Positions 1 to 12,278 of a DNA stretch of 64,000 nucleotides are shown in pieces; position 1 is the first letter of the stretch; every line of letters starts with the position of its first letter. The position numbers were made by a program, and so were the translations under genes. The stretch is from Gymnopilus junonius (taxonomy: Eukaryota > Basidiomycota > Agaricomycetes > Agaricales > Galerinaceae). The stretch lies in assembly GCA_015501075.1 (NCBI GenBank), contig JADNYJ010000134.1:49852-113851 (forward strand), in the 5' to 3' direction. The notes under the pieces were generated by a model. It did not search any database. It was not told the DNA's origin and saw nothing but the letters and a program-made list of their open reading frames with translations.

Positions 1-73
1 GAATATCTTCTCGACTGGTCATTCATTCCATCGCGACCGCCGACTGGACTGTGATAGGATTCGGAGGAGGAAT

Positions 74-349
74 TTAGCACTTGCACTCTCCCGCCTTGCA
101 TCCGCAGCTAGATAAAGATAAAGATAACAAACCCATGGTTAGCTTAATAAAGAATATCACACTACACCGCAGGCTCACGGGGAGCGTGAGCACTGAGTAC
201 GCACCTCGTGCCGCAGCTGCAAGTAGAGCTTCCACAGCCTTCGTGCTGGTTAACAACGGTGGTGGTCTACCGAGAGTGAAGGGTCAGAAAGCGAAAGCAT
301 GAGCATGAGCTACGGAAGGAAGAGGAAGGGCTCAGCGTACAGAGATCAT
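74..349 (-). CDS. Small fungal metallothionein (34 aa, three exons)
   Basis: Predicted cytosolic metal-binding peptide that would chelate Cu(I), Zn or Cd through cysteine thiolates. Splicing three exons (341-349, 205-266, 74-107) with GT-AG introns gives 34 residues, of which seven are Cys, in the order C-x4-C-x-C-x3-C-x-C-x4-C-x-C, ending in C-K-C and stop. This spacing resembles Agaricomycete metallothioneins such as those of Laccaria and Hebeloma. The first exon is only nine bases (Met-Ile-Ser). The start was chosen because it joins in frame across a GTAC donor and a TAG acceptor and lies about 85 bp below a TATA box. Aromatic residues are absent, as expected for the family. The cysteine half is convincing; the exact start is less sure. 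Metal specificity cannot be inferred. Confidence 0.72.
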
Positions 350-433
350 GTTGAGGGTGTTCAAAGTTCGATAAGAGGTTGCTTGGGGTTCAAACGTTCA
401 GATCGGAGTAAAAAAAGACGTCTCAAGCCAGGG

Positions 434-441
434 TTTTTATA
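434..441 (-). promoter_or_regulatory. TATA box of the metallothionein gene
   Basis: The minus strand reads TATAAAAA, about 85 bp upstream of the proposed metallothionein start. This spacing suits a strongly inducible fungal promoter. No metal-response element could be identified with confidence. Confidence 0.5.
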
Positions 442-2529
442 GACAAAATCCCAATTGTTTGGAGATATTGTCGAGTCATGCGGTACGCCCGATACACACA
501 GCACCGTACGTAGGTGGCTCTGACAGCTGGATCTGTCATTTCTCTATAGCCGGGTCTTATAAATAGAAGAAAAAATGAAATAGATGCGATGCTCGCTGCG
601 TTCTCATCCGCACAGTTTTAAGGAATGTGTTGCCCAACTTGGTCTTCAGAAATACAATAGTTCGCTCTCTCATCAGTGGACTTACGTTGAAGCTGCGGCA
701 ATTAAGCCAGATCCAGGTGGGCTACTCCTGACTTTAGACGTGTGGCAGATAATCAGAGAATTCCCGAACAAGTCAAGGTACTGATTTTTATGGAGATCTC
801 GAAAGTTTATAGACTGCACGAGTCTGCAGTCATCGTTCTGGATAAAGCAGTGAAACTGATAAGCTCCGCAGATGGGCAGATAGACTCGGAAATGTCCCGA
901 ACTATAAAGCAAGCCAGAGTATCCTGTTGCTGCTTACAGTCATCGATATCTTTCGTTTCCCATACGAAATATTCCAGTCCTTTTCGTCCATCAGATTTCT
1001 GACCAACAGGGCGAACACCAAGCATGTCCTCGGACCGATGAAATCCTAAAATACGACAGGAAATAAGTCATGTAAGGATAGTCATGGGTTCCCTTGCCAC
1101 TATATAGAATGGGGTAGGTGCTTTTCAAAAGACTGGCTACATCTTTCGAAAGGACAAAGATGTAGTACGGCTTCAAGCCGGCACCTATAAACCAAGGCCC
1201 AAGGGTCCCATAAAAGATTAGATTGATAAGGCCAAGAATAGAACGCCACTGCGTCTTCTTCTTCTTCCCAACCCCATGATGCGCGCTTTTGGGTTAATCA
1301 CAAGGACGAGCTTCTTTACGCATAAGCGGAACGTGCTCAAGCTGAAGAGGAGGCTTGTCAACGTGCGTTGTCATGCATGAAAAGCTGTGAAAATTGTATC
1401 TAGGCCAAACCGGTAGCAGACAGACGCATTGGGTATCAATATTGAGGCACGGCTAGCTGGATGCCGCCGGGGGGAACGTGCGGTACCTTAGCCCAGCTTC
1501 GCGGGTGCAGACTAAAAAAAAAGCGGTGATAAATAAAGGTGAGAAGTAAAGCAGACAAAGTAGAGGAAAGGAAGAGCAAAACGCATTCAAAACTTGGATC
1601 TCTAAATCTCCTCAGGGCGCACGCACCCCCTCCTTTCCAGTCGTACTTACTGTCAATCATCTTTTCATTCATTCACCATCTGCCAATGGCCTGCCTTCTT
1701 TGGGTGACACTTAATATTAGTGCCTGTTCGGCAACGCGTTGCATTTCACATATACCGGTGTATTCGCCCCTTACAATGCGAGTGCAACGTGAATTTGATG
1801 GGATTTGCAATATATCGGTGACATTTTGGCCGTTTCTGTGCGGGCGAAATATCACATTTACCCAACGAACGATAAACGACTTGTCTTTTAGCATTCGATT
1901 CCGAGCAAGTAGCTATGTAGCATATAGAGTACATAAAAGAGCAATGAGTTGCAAGTAGAGTTTGATTAGAGTTTCCTAGCCTCGTTTCCGGCCCCCCGTT
2001 CCTGAGTCAAGTCCCTCTATATCGAGTTGCGTCTCTCCTTCACCATGATCACCCAGTGGCGTGACATCCCTCTAATTAGTAACTGCGATAAGTCGGACTC
2101 TGGAGAGTCACACCGACCAACTCACGCGCTACTTATCCAAGTCGTTTTATGTACAGAAGAAGCGTGATAAAAGAGGGTGTGAAACGAAGATAACAGAGGC
2201 GCGTGCCACAAATCCGATATCTAGACTCTAAAATTTAACGCAATTAATCAAAAAACCGTGGACAAAAAAAAACAGTTCATTGAAAACGAGAAAAAAGCGA
2301 GAATTCAAAGTTTAGCTATCCAAATTCTACTGCGCTGAGGATGGGGGGTAAGGTAAGTAAATTTGATTCGAAAATTTGAAATTTGAGGAGGAATGAGCGT
2401 GCGTGCGTGCGTCTAAATGGATGGGTGGGATCATGATCAAAGGGTAGGTAGGATACTAGAGATACTAGGGATGCTACGATCTACGATACGGTACGATACA
2501 TTGCTATGATGAACATGCAAAAAAGAAAT

Positions 2530-2573
2530 TGGGATTGTGGATTGTGGATTGTGGGTCGTGGGTCGTGGGTTGG
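2530..2573 (+). repeat. Short imperfect tandem repeat, unit about 8 bp
   Basis: Consecutive copies of GGATTGT followed by GGGTCGT variants, a G/T-rich minisatellite-like tract about 150 bp beyond the ARB1 stop codon. No function is implied. Confidence 0.6.
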
Positions 2574-2718
2574 GTAAGAGGGCACAGATGGTGGTGGACG
2601 ATACACGGTATTGTAACACAAACAACAACAAAGACGGTGACGGTGACGGAGGAGACAAGCAAGCGTACAACAAGCGTTACAAAAGGTGAGCAGGAAAGGT
2701 TGCTGTTGTTGGGCGCAT

Positions 2719-5260
2719 TTATGATCTGCCCTTGGTAGCAGTCTTGCTGAACAGCTTGGCCTTTTCGATAGCAGCGTTACCTATACGAATATTAATCAAT
2801 CAATCATCAGTCATCAATCAGAAAAACCCAGACTGGAAAGAAAGAAAAAGACGGGGTGGGGGTACGCACTGCTCTTAACCAAGATCTTCTTGTAATCCGT
2901 AATCGAGATATCTTCCTGGTCAGATTCCTGATGTCTTATTGGCGACCTCCCATAGTTCCTCAGCTACTTGACTGATGAGACCTGCAGGTGCGGAAAGAAA
3001 GGAGTAAGGAGTAAAAAACGGAAAAAGGAAAGTGCCATGACGTACGGAAGTCATGTGACACGATCACAACACCCCCCTCAAACTCCTTGATGGCACTGGC
3101 GAGCGCATCGATAGACTCCATGTCCAAGTGATTGGTAGGTTCATCTGAAAGAACGACAACGTCAGAATATACAGTACGCAAAGGACAAGATGCAGCGGCA
3201 CGAACCGAGCAAGAGGATGTGAGGGTGCTCCATAGCCAATTGAGCAAAAACGACACGATTTCGGAGACCGTCCGAAAGTTGCTTGATAGGCGAAGTTTGA
3301 TGAGGACCCGAAAGACCAAATCTTCCCAGCTGAGCACGCCACGCCTATAAAGTACCACAAAAAAGAACATCAACACCCCAAACTAGACTGCATTTGCATT
3401 TGCATTTCCAAAGCATCGACTCACCATGAAATCCTTCTCGGGGTACTTTTCATGGAACAAGCTCTGGAAGTACTCAATCGGCGACTTATCATACGGCAGC
3501 TGATCGGCTGAATGTTGCGAGTACTTGGCGAGTTTGAGCGAGGAGTGTTTGGAGATGGTGCCTTGGCAGGGTTGGAGTACCCCGGTGATTAGATTGAGGA
3601 GGGTGGATTTGCCAGCGCCGTTTGCGCCGAGGATGGCGACACGCGAGTCCATGCTATGGAGGAAGGAGGGTTAGAAAGGCGGGTTAGGATGGGGGAGAGA
3701 GCAGGGGAGGAAGAGGAAGAGGAAGAGACGTACTCGATACCGAAAGAGAGCTTTTCGTATAGATAATCTTCCTTCTTGCCAGAGTAGGAGAATGCCACGT
3801 CGGTGAAAGCGATGATGGGTGGGGGCAGTTTGCGAACGTCCTCAAAATTGAATCTGGAGCGATGAAGAAATAAAGTAAGGGACTGCGATGGAGGTGAATG
3901 GATGGAATAGGAACGTACCGGAGTTGTTTCTTGTTCTCGACAGGCTCGATAAGTCCCGCTGCCTCCATCTTGTCGATGATCTTTTGCTTGGACTTTGCCT
4001 GCTTGACCAGGTTGGCGTAGGTACCAGCTGAAGCGATGAACCTGAAATAGAATAAATGAGTCATCAGTAGGATGGTCAAAAGACAGTCGGAATGATAGGG
4101 TTACTTTTTGATATGGGCAATTTCCTCCTGCTGTTTATGGTACGCTTTCATCTGGTTGACCTCGTTCTCCTGCTTCGTCTTGACATAGGTGGAGTAGTTA
4201 CCGCTGTAGTACAGCAACTTCTTCTTGAACGTGAGATCCATGATGTGCGTGCAGACATTATCCATGAAATCGGCCGAATGGGAGGTAATAACGAGGATAT
4301 GGTTGTAAGTCGAGAGGTACGCCTCCAACCAAACAACCGCGCCGAGATCCAAGTGGTTAGTGGGCTCGTCTAGCAAGAGGAGATGGGGCTTGATAAACAA
4401 GGCGCGGGCGAGGGCCACACGCATACGCCAACCACCACTCATGTCCTTCGTGGGCTTCTTCATCATCTCCTGCGAGAACCCTAGACCGTGCAGGATACTT
4501 CCCGCTTTAGCCTCGAACGTGCTTGGGTCCATCTCCTCCAGCTCCTCATACGCAAGGTCAAGAGCACCCTCATCAACGTTGTCTTGTGTTGAGAGATCCT
4601 CAATGTAAGCTTCCAGACGGGCGACTTTGGCTTTGGCGGAGGCGACGATGAAATCGATAGCGTTGACTTCTGAGGGTTCGGCTTCGCCTCTGACGAGGTA
4701 GATGTCGATGTGCGGTGGGATGTCGATGTCGCGCTCAGCGATGGATTGTAGGAATGTGGACTGAAACAGACAATCGATTAGGAAAAGAATGGAAAAAAAA
4801 ATGTGGATGAAATGAGGCATTACCTTTCCTGAGCCGTTCTCACCGAGTAATCCATATCGATTACCATAGTTGAGGGATACTTCAGCACCTTCGATGAGGA
4901 GACGACCGTGGAATGAGAGGGTATACTGGTCCATTTTGATATCGCGACCTTTTTCGTCGGATACAAGCACACCAGCTGCGCTCCTGCACGGACAAAAAAG
5001 TTCAGTTGCGCTGCAACGAAACATACAAGAAGAAAGACGTACCTGTCTGTAGCGAGACTGAGCTTGGCCATGGACATCAGGTCCTCCTGGCTGCCCGCCT
5101 TGCTGTTCAGACCAGACATGCTGGTGAGCGGGGTGCTTGCGCCGCCGTTGACGGAGCCGGTGGGTGTGGATGTTGAGGGCGAGGCATCTCCAGCGACGCC
5201 GGCCGCCTTCTTTGCAGCCTTTTCTGCTAGGCGTTTTTGTTTTGAGGCAGAGGGAGCCAT
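2719..5260 (-). CDS. ARB1: ABC-F family ATPase, ribosome biogenesis factor ARB1 (ABCF2)
   Basis: Soluble twin-ATPase of the ABC-F family; yeast ARB1 shuttles between nucleus and cytoplasm and is needed for 40S and 60S subunit assembly. Ten exons, the first eight being 5260-5043, 4983-4824, 4760-4105, 4041-3919, 3853-3734, 3653-3425, 3344-3206 and 3144-3046, join in frame. The Ala/Lys-rich N-terminus is typical. NBD1 shows GENGSGKST, the signature [13 protein letters not shown] and [15 protein letters not shown]2 shows GANGAGKST, signature LSDGL (LSDGQ in animal ABCF2) and [11 protein letters not shown], followed by VIVSHDF. There are no membrane segments, as expected. The last part (2981 down to about 2880) encodes the conserved VAEELWEV and later [10 protein letters not shown], but these lie in different frames with a stop between them (see findings). 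Identity is secure; the C-terminal frame is not. Confidence 0.93.
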
Positions 5261-5656
5261 GGGTTGATGGAAGGAGAAAGAGTAAACTACAAATCGATCG
5301 TCACCCTTTTCTTTAAATTTTCGATAAGATCAGTCGGACTTACAAATCATGTGGCTGTGCGTCTCTGGAGTTTGAATCCGACTCATCCGCTTCATTTCAT
5401 AGGCTAATCTTCAATGAGTGGGGGGACTCGGTATCATTCAATTATTTCGTTTCTACGCGTCTATGTGTCTTGACTACTTTACGTAGCTTATGCCACTGCA
5501 ACTTCCTGTCTACTTTTGCAAACATCGTAGTTCAGAACGGCATCAAATAGGAATCATCGCGAGCCTGGCTGGGTATACTGGCCTCAGGGCTCCGATATTG
5601 GGGACTTCATAGGAAGCGGAGTCTCAGAATTGTGAACAGCAATGCCTTCCCCAAGT

Positions 5657-6376
5657 TCAAAAGTCAAGATCGAACGGATACTCTTTGTCAAACTGCTCCT
5701 TGTCCATCGTTTTCGAATACGCATTGATAAAGTCGGTGCATTCCTGGTTAAGTTCTGTGGAAAACACGAGCTCGTACGCGATCACATAGTAATAGACATG
5801 ATGCACCGACCTTCCAGAGTCATAGGCCGCGTACACTGCAGAGAATAGTGGTCCGAGTGTTCGTGCAGGATCGTCAATGACGGAGGTAGACGAACGCCTG
5901 CAAATGCAAGATAAAAACGCGTCAGCAAGCGCAATACCACACTACACGCACAACAACCCACCTTGTGGGATGACTGAAATGACAATATTCGACCCGCGAA
6001 GTTCCGTACCACCTCCTGGAAAGTAGGGGATAAAGGCGGACGTAACGAGCATCCATTAGGTCCTGTATATCCATACCATCAGTAATCAGACTCGCTCAAA
6101 GCCGAACATAGCTAGAACCACCCACCATAAATTCTCCCCCTGCGCAGGCAACACCATCCCATCCTTCAACTTCAAATCAAAGCTGAACCTCTTCTGCTTC
6201 ACCTGCGTCTCATAGTCCCTCAGATTAACCTTAGTCCAGATTGCACCCGCGCAAGTTCAACGGGGACTTCGGAATATCGTCCAAGAAGAGGTCGTTTGGG
6301 TTTTCCTGAGGCTGTCACAAAGGTGCGAGAAAGGATAGGGAGAGGACGAGAGAAGGAGAGGACGCGGGTAGCCATG
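5657..6376 (-). pseudogene. Conserved small gene with several frame breaks, possibly mitochondrial
   Basis: Not recognised. Starting at the ATG at 6376, the first codons give a Ser/Arg-rich, acid-poor segment (MATRVLSFSRPLPILSRTF) that resembles a mitochondrial targeting sequence. Coding-like stretches follow in successive different frames: NPNDLFLDDIPKSPLN, then WTKVNLRDYETQVKQKRFSF, then PGGGTELRGSNIVISVIPQ, and finally a long acidic/aromatic C-terminal part ending EYPFDLDF and stop. Plausible GT-AG introns lie near 6065-6125 and 5900-5960. At least three shifts of frame are needed to link the pieces, so this copy is either decayed or affected by missing bases. Each piece looks like real protein, which favours sequence error or a recent loss. 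The function is unknown. Confidence 0.5.
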
Positions 6377-9334
6377 TTGCACAGAATAATGAAAATAATG
6401 ACGAGAAATGGGTACCACGAAATAATTTATTTCTTCAAGTTTCAATTTGGCAGGTGGGTCTCAGCACGTGATGTCGGCAAAAGGCGACTGGTTCGGGCTT
6501 CAGTGCATGAGCTTTAATAAAGCAGCTGCATCCATGTTCTTCTCTAAAACCCACCGGACTTTCTTTTCTTCTGATATCGGCGTCTTGACATTGACATGAA
6601 TCACAAAGTCAAGTAAGATGTTTTGAAGCACCTATCGCAGGGGTATCTCTCCCCTTCGCTTCACGCAACTCCTCTATGATGCACGTCGGCATGTTTAATA
6701 GCCTCTCTCTAGTATTACTGATATTCCTCTTCCGTCACTTATAGGCCAAGTATCAAAATGCCCAATCGCGCGGATGTCGACGTTGACCTACTATCCCACT
6801 GCATAGATGAGTCGATTACTGGAATAAATATAGGTGACTACGGCAGCGCACTGAACGCCCAGATGGTACTGTAAACCGTAAGCCCAAGAGCATGCGGGTG
6901 GATGATCGTCTCGGGGTGGATGAGGTGGTATGGTGGAGGCCTGAAGGTAGCGTCATATTCATCTTACGGATGCAACCCTTCTGATTCTTTCAAGACAAAA
7001 ATCCAAACAATATACGGTCCTACTATATCGTCAATGCACACTGCTGATCTCAGCTTGAATCGACTCGGCGGGGAATACACAAGTCGGACGCATATCTTAA
7101 CAGCATTCTTGCTGAGATGACAATTCCTTGCCATAGTATTCCGCAGAGTCGTCCTAGACCGTTTGGCGCCAGTTGTCCTAGGGTTAGTCAAGCGAAGTCG
7201 CTTTGTGGATGTGGATGTGTATGTCGGCAGTTGCGACAGGATGAGAATAGATCGGAACATGGGCAAACATGTATGTACAGGAAGGATAAGGCTCGCATTG
7301 TCAGGCCGCGGCGTCGCAGGTATGGCTGGGGATACATTCGTCTGCTGATATCTCATGTCTTATATCTTATTCCATTCGGGATTTTTCTACAGCTGTTATA
7401 CACTTCGCCGTCCAGCAAAGCTTTCACTCGTGTCTTTCCCTCAAGGATCCACTGTACCTATCGATCTGGACTTAAGTGGTTTATCGCAAAAGCTCCAACC
7501 AAGCTTACGCCCTTGAGTCTAAGATTCATTCACCCAGCTGCACCCAGACTCAATGATCCGCGACTCGGCCTGAACTCAACCCACCGCATATTCTGTGGAC
7601 CCAACTAACTCCATTGTCCATCGCCTTATTCTTAACTTCCTCATGTGCTAATCCATCGTTCTCAGTCCTACGGAAATATAAACGGCTGACATGGAGAAGA
7701 ACAACCAAAGCTTTGTACAGCCCCCTCCTATTAAATTCAGCAGAAACGGTACAATTATTTACACGCCGCAGTATCCTTACCCGCTGCTCACCGTGTACGT
7801 CGGCCTCGGTCCTTTCCAGGTAAGCCTTCTCAAAATCTCAATACATAAACGATCAGGAAATAAAATAAAGCCATGTGTATGGAAGTCACCGTCGGCTACT
7901 TGCAACTTCGACAATCTCTGCTATCATCTAGCCATCTCACCATCTCACATCTAACACCGGGATCTTAAAGTTCAACGTGTAATCCGCACCGCACAACTGA
8001 ACTGAAGGGGGTTCACCATAGTCACCGAACTTCCTTGGAGTGCTCCGGAGTTCTATCCGTGGTTCTGGACGACGATTGACGTATTCCACCCCCCAATATG
8101 GTAAAATTCGGTCACCGTTCGGAATGGTATGAACACAGTTCTCCCCCACCACCCGACGCGTGCTGACCCGGGGTAAGTAAAGCTTCCTTTTTTTTTCTCT
8201 AGGTAAAATACTGAACATTAACATTAAGACGTTGGTTCCATGATGTCTCATTGAGTGTTGGTATGTTCCTAAAGTCAGAGTTAAATTTTTTTTCGACTGC
8301 GAGTTGTTTTTATTAAGCGAAATAATCTGAATCTGAGATTAGGATTGTCTCCGTCCTCGATTTTTTGCACGATATGGACCCACTAAATTATTACGACTGA
8401 TGTCAAGACCATAGTGATGCCTAGGAAGGCATAAGGTGCGGCTTTTTTTTAGTTTCACTTTACTGCAACATCTTAGGACTGGTCGTAATTATTCAATTTC
8501 AGTGACGCGCCGGTGTCTTGAAGGAGCTTTAGCGATCATCTACTAACGCTAATGCTGCGTTGGCCAATTCAGCAGGCACGAGTGTGCTATAAGCAAATTC
8601 TTTTTCATTCATTAGAGACCTCTTCTAATGTTTTTCCCTCAGACTAGTACATTTGTCCTCTTTAGCTGCAATCAGTGTCTTTCTTGTCATCTCGACATTC
8701 AGGGCTTGAAGGACTCCCTCCAATATTACTTCGCCTTCTTGTCGATTTAACCTCCCTTTCCTTCCAACTCGCATCGAGCTCCATGGGCAGCTGGATATTT
8801 TCCAGATTTTTTTTTCAATTCAACCTTTTGCATGCCATTGCATTCCGAAATCGTTTAGTTCATTTCCACTCATTCCGATATTTCTTCACAGCATTCTTGA
8901 CATTCTCGAGACAGATAAGCACATTGAATTCCTTGTATTCGCTTTCCAAAAATTTCTTCTTCGCTAATAACACTTTGTTGATCTTCTTTCCTCTCAATTG
9001 AATGCTCACGCAGTTCACCATGTATTCTAGAGATTAATTACATTGAAAGCTCGACGATGGTACGTTAATATGAAAGTGAAAGCCCCTTGAGGTTCTTCAG
9101 AGAAATATTTTAGACTTGATGGATTAAGACGATCCACTGATTATATAGGCTCATCTTGAAATAAACGGAACTCATCCTACGTAAAAGCCGACGACCAATG
9201 TTCCTCATAGACTTGCTCCGCTACGCAGGAAAACTGAAAAGCCTTCTGGAACGGTCCGCTGCACAGAGGATTTCTGCCGCAGATTATGTAGGTCGGCGCC
9301 TCCGGCAACTTGTCGTCATCCAGCTGATAAGATC
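6377..9334. other. Long intergenic region, at most one weak gene candidate
   Basis: No recognisable protein family. A possible start exon at 7691-7818 encodes a Pro/Tyr-rich peptide ending at a good GTAAGC donor, but no convincing continuation was found. On the opposite strand 7937-8251 is open for 104 codons. These two are mutually exclusive, and neither was called as a gene. Confidence 0.4.
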
Positions 9335-9464
9335 TACTGTACCATTTCGTTCAATTCGGCAGTCACGCATCACGGACATTTTTTTGACCCCGGATTTAAT
9401 TCTTTCTCAATTTTTTAAAGTGCAAAAGTCACGTGAGTGCCGAATTGATCGAAATGGTACAGTA
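9335..9464. mobile_element. MITE-like hairpin element, about 130 bp
   Basis: The left end TACTGTACCATTTCG and the following bases through the GGCAGTCAC region are repeated in reverse complement at the right end, giving arms of about 32 bp with a few mismatches around an AT-rich loop. The whole unit can fold into one long hairpin. It encodes nothing of its own. It resembles a miniature inverted-repeat element; no target duplication was assigned. Confidence 0.6.
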
Positions 9465-10547
9465 TTGTGGTTGTTCCGACATCGAAAACCGCAAAGTGCA
9501 ATATACTTGAGATGACACTGTCAGAAAAATTATGACAATAGCTCAGAGGATTGCTCAGAATAAGGTCGTAGGAACTTAAAATTTGAGGATGTGACTAAGA
9601 ACGAGGCGTGCGAAATCATATCTATACAGAGTCAACGGGATCAAAGCGACTAGCGCTTTCGAAATTCGACTAACGTTTTTCAACTTACTCTCGCCCAGGT
9701 TGCTGTACTTGCACTTCTTACATTTCCTTTTGATCTGCTTGGAACCTTTGTCTACTCAAATTCTTTGTCCTCTATCACTCTTTAAACCATATCCGCTCCA
9801 AATCTCAGGCGCAATGCATTCTCAGTCTCCACCATGCCAGCATGCTCAAGGTTGTGATGCTTAAGGAAGTTCAATAAATTGTCAAAGAAAAGCCTAAGGC
9901 TACGCAAGACCAGAATGAGTATGTATAATTACGGCTTGTACTTCTTACTCATCTGATATTTACTATGGATGGAAGCAGGATCTTTTCCCTTTGCAATGGC
10001 CAGCGGCGAGCTCTATGAACCATCACCCCGTGTCAGGCTCCAATCACTCTATCTTTATTTCCATCTCCTCTTGTATGTCAATATCATATACCTGCTTCTC
10101 GAAAAACATCTCCCTGAGCTTTGTTGGCTCGGTTTTAGGTCACAGACGCTATCAGCCAGTATAACACTGACCCTCTAGACAACACGAGTGCCAGTGCATG
10201 AAGTTGAATGAACACTGGCATCCGAACCTATGCCGAAATGTTGAATATCTGCGTTGGACAGCTGTCGTGAGTCTCTTCATCTCTTTCATACTGAGCACTG
10301 GATCGTATTTGCATTAGAAACAGCATTGCGCCCAATTCGCTTTATGAGCTTGACCCAGTTCGGACCCAGTGACCGAAGCTGCCAGTTCCACGGCAGTGCC
10401 CTGTGTCCGGAAGTCACATTTCACCCAACCGGTATGGGTTTTCCTCGTTGTTGCATGAAGATTATACTCCTCATCTCTCGATTTTCATCTTTAAGCTCTG
10501 TCTCCGAGAAGATATAAACAACAGAAATGAATGCAAGCCGCTGTGCC

Positions 10548-11670
10548 CTATTTCCTATGAATTACGACGTCGAACGCTCATTTCCGATGCTGCGGGTTTT
10601 TTCCTCTTAACCGGTAATTGAAGACCCTTGACGGAAAGGACAAAGGACAGCTTTTCACAGGGGCTTCTTCTCGACGTTGTGTGTCATGGCACAAGAAATT
10701 AATTAGTCCCGACCACGTTTGTTGCATCGCTTATGCCTCTTTACCTATTTTCTCTCTCTCTCTTCCTGCCGATCCCCTTCGCGGGTACTGCCAATGTTCT
10801 CGCCTAACTAACCGGATTGGCGATCTTTCGAAGGAATCAGAAGCATGCGATTAGCGAAATGGTTATCGCGTACATGTAGGACGATGGGTCTTCGTTCGGT
10901 GCATAGAGCCTTTCACGTTTTGTGATACAACGAATGATATTCACACCCAATACACTTATCGTCGTCTCTCGAGGTGCTTTAAGTGCTAATATGACATTAT
11001 AGTCGATCGCGATCGCAGCAGTGATTAAATCAATGTAATCACTTGTTGGATTATATCTCTAAAACGAAATCTATTAGGATCTCTCCCTCATGTTGCCTGC
11101 GCGGCAGCGACCGAAAGCCTTCTCGACTGTCGCAAAAAAAATTATGTTCTCCTCCAACATGCGTACTAATTGCCACAAAACCGCTGACCGTTAATTTACC
11201 AGAGCACAGGGACTGGGACGTGGGATTTTCTGACTGGAAAATGCAGTCACCCACTAGGGCTATGGGCTTCCAGCAGCTGAATGGATGTCAATTGAAGCCC
11301 TCCAGGAAATCTGCTCTTAGTTTAAAAATTCCTGTCTGATGATACCCAAGCCGAGCCCGATCTTTTCAGTCAAGTTAGTTTATCAAAGTCAATTATGGAT
11401 ACTGTCTCCTACCAGCGAGGGAAATTGCTAGGCAAATGTGAAGGCTTAGAGCTTCTGGCGCAAGTCGACGGAAAGTCTAGGCCTTGAAAAAATTAACGTC
11501 TATTCTTGTCATTTATGGACTGTGACGTAGAGGAGAAGCGGCAATAGTCGATTTGTACTAAGCATTGAGGGGAAAAGCCGTATTAAATCCTTGCAAAGGG
11601 ACCGTAAGTAGAGCTCTAAGTTCGATTGTGAGGTCTCAAACATCTCTATTCTGAAGTTGGGACTTGGAAG
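10548..11670 (+). repeat. Left arm of a long inverted duplication (copy of PP4c 3' flank)
   Basis: Read on the plus strand, this segment matches the reverse complement of about 14350-15479. It begins with the last codons and stop of the PP4c gene (CTATTTCCTATGA) and runs on through its 3' flank. Similarity is high near the outer end and drops toward the inner end, where small indels appear. The arm therefore derives from the downstream region of PP4c, copied in inverted orientation. Confidence 0.85.
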
Positions 11671-12278
11671 TGTACATATTAGTATTTAGGCTGACATCAG
11701 ACTGAAATTCGTTTGATGCCTTACCTTCCTTCTTTAACGAGATAAATCAAGGCGTCATCATCATCAGGTCAGATCGGACCCATATTTTCTCTTGACGGAT
11801 AGTCTACGCGGGTGGCAATCAGGTCTCCTATACAGGTAGCAAAGTTCCATCCCCGCACCGTACAATTATCAATTTGACTATAAAGGGGTAGCAAACTGAG
11901 GACTACGATCATGACTGTCTCTGTGCGGTTCAACGCATCTAAATCACTTTTAAGTACTAAGTATCAGCGCCGACTTATCAGAGGTGTAGAAAAGACAATA
12001 ATGAATTGCTGTACTTGAGGTAGTACCGTAATGACGTGGTGAGGCAAGTGCACCCCATACGCCGATACTGCTACCTCGTAAATCACTGAGATCTTTACAA
12101 CCGTCGTAAACTTGAACGACGTTATGGCAAGATCGTATAGTTAAGCAAGTAAGTAAGTCAAACAAAGCAACAAAAAACGTACTACTCGCAAAGCGACATC
12201 TGCCAAGCGTGCCTGAAAGAAAACTAGACAAAGCGGACAGACTCGGAAGCGAGCGCACCGTGCAACAGTGCGAGCTCA

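Larger units (their letters stand above)
350..2718. other. Intergenic stretch without recognisable genes
   Basis: Between the metallothionein promoter and the 3' end of ARB1 no open frame shows codon structure, splice logic or a known motif. The only local structure is a short imperfect tandem repeat at about 2530-2573 (units of GGATTGT / GGGTCGT). Confidence 0.5.

Noticed and set aside
1539..1958. Open frame of 139 codons on the plus strand
   Set aside because: Composition is irregular, no motifs are present and frames on the opposite strand overlap; consistent with chance.
7691..8251. Possible gene beginning at 7691 (plus) or an opposing 104-codon frame (7937-8251, minus)
   Set aside because: Both look faintly protein-like but they conflict, no splice path links either to further coding sequence, and no family was recognised.
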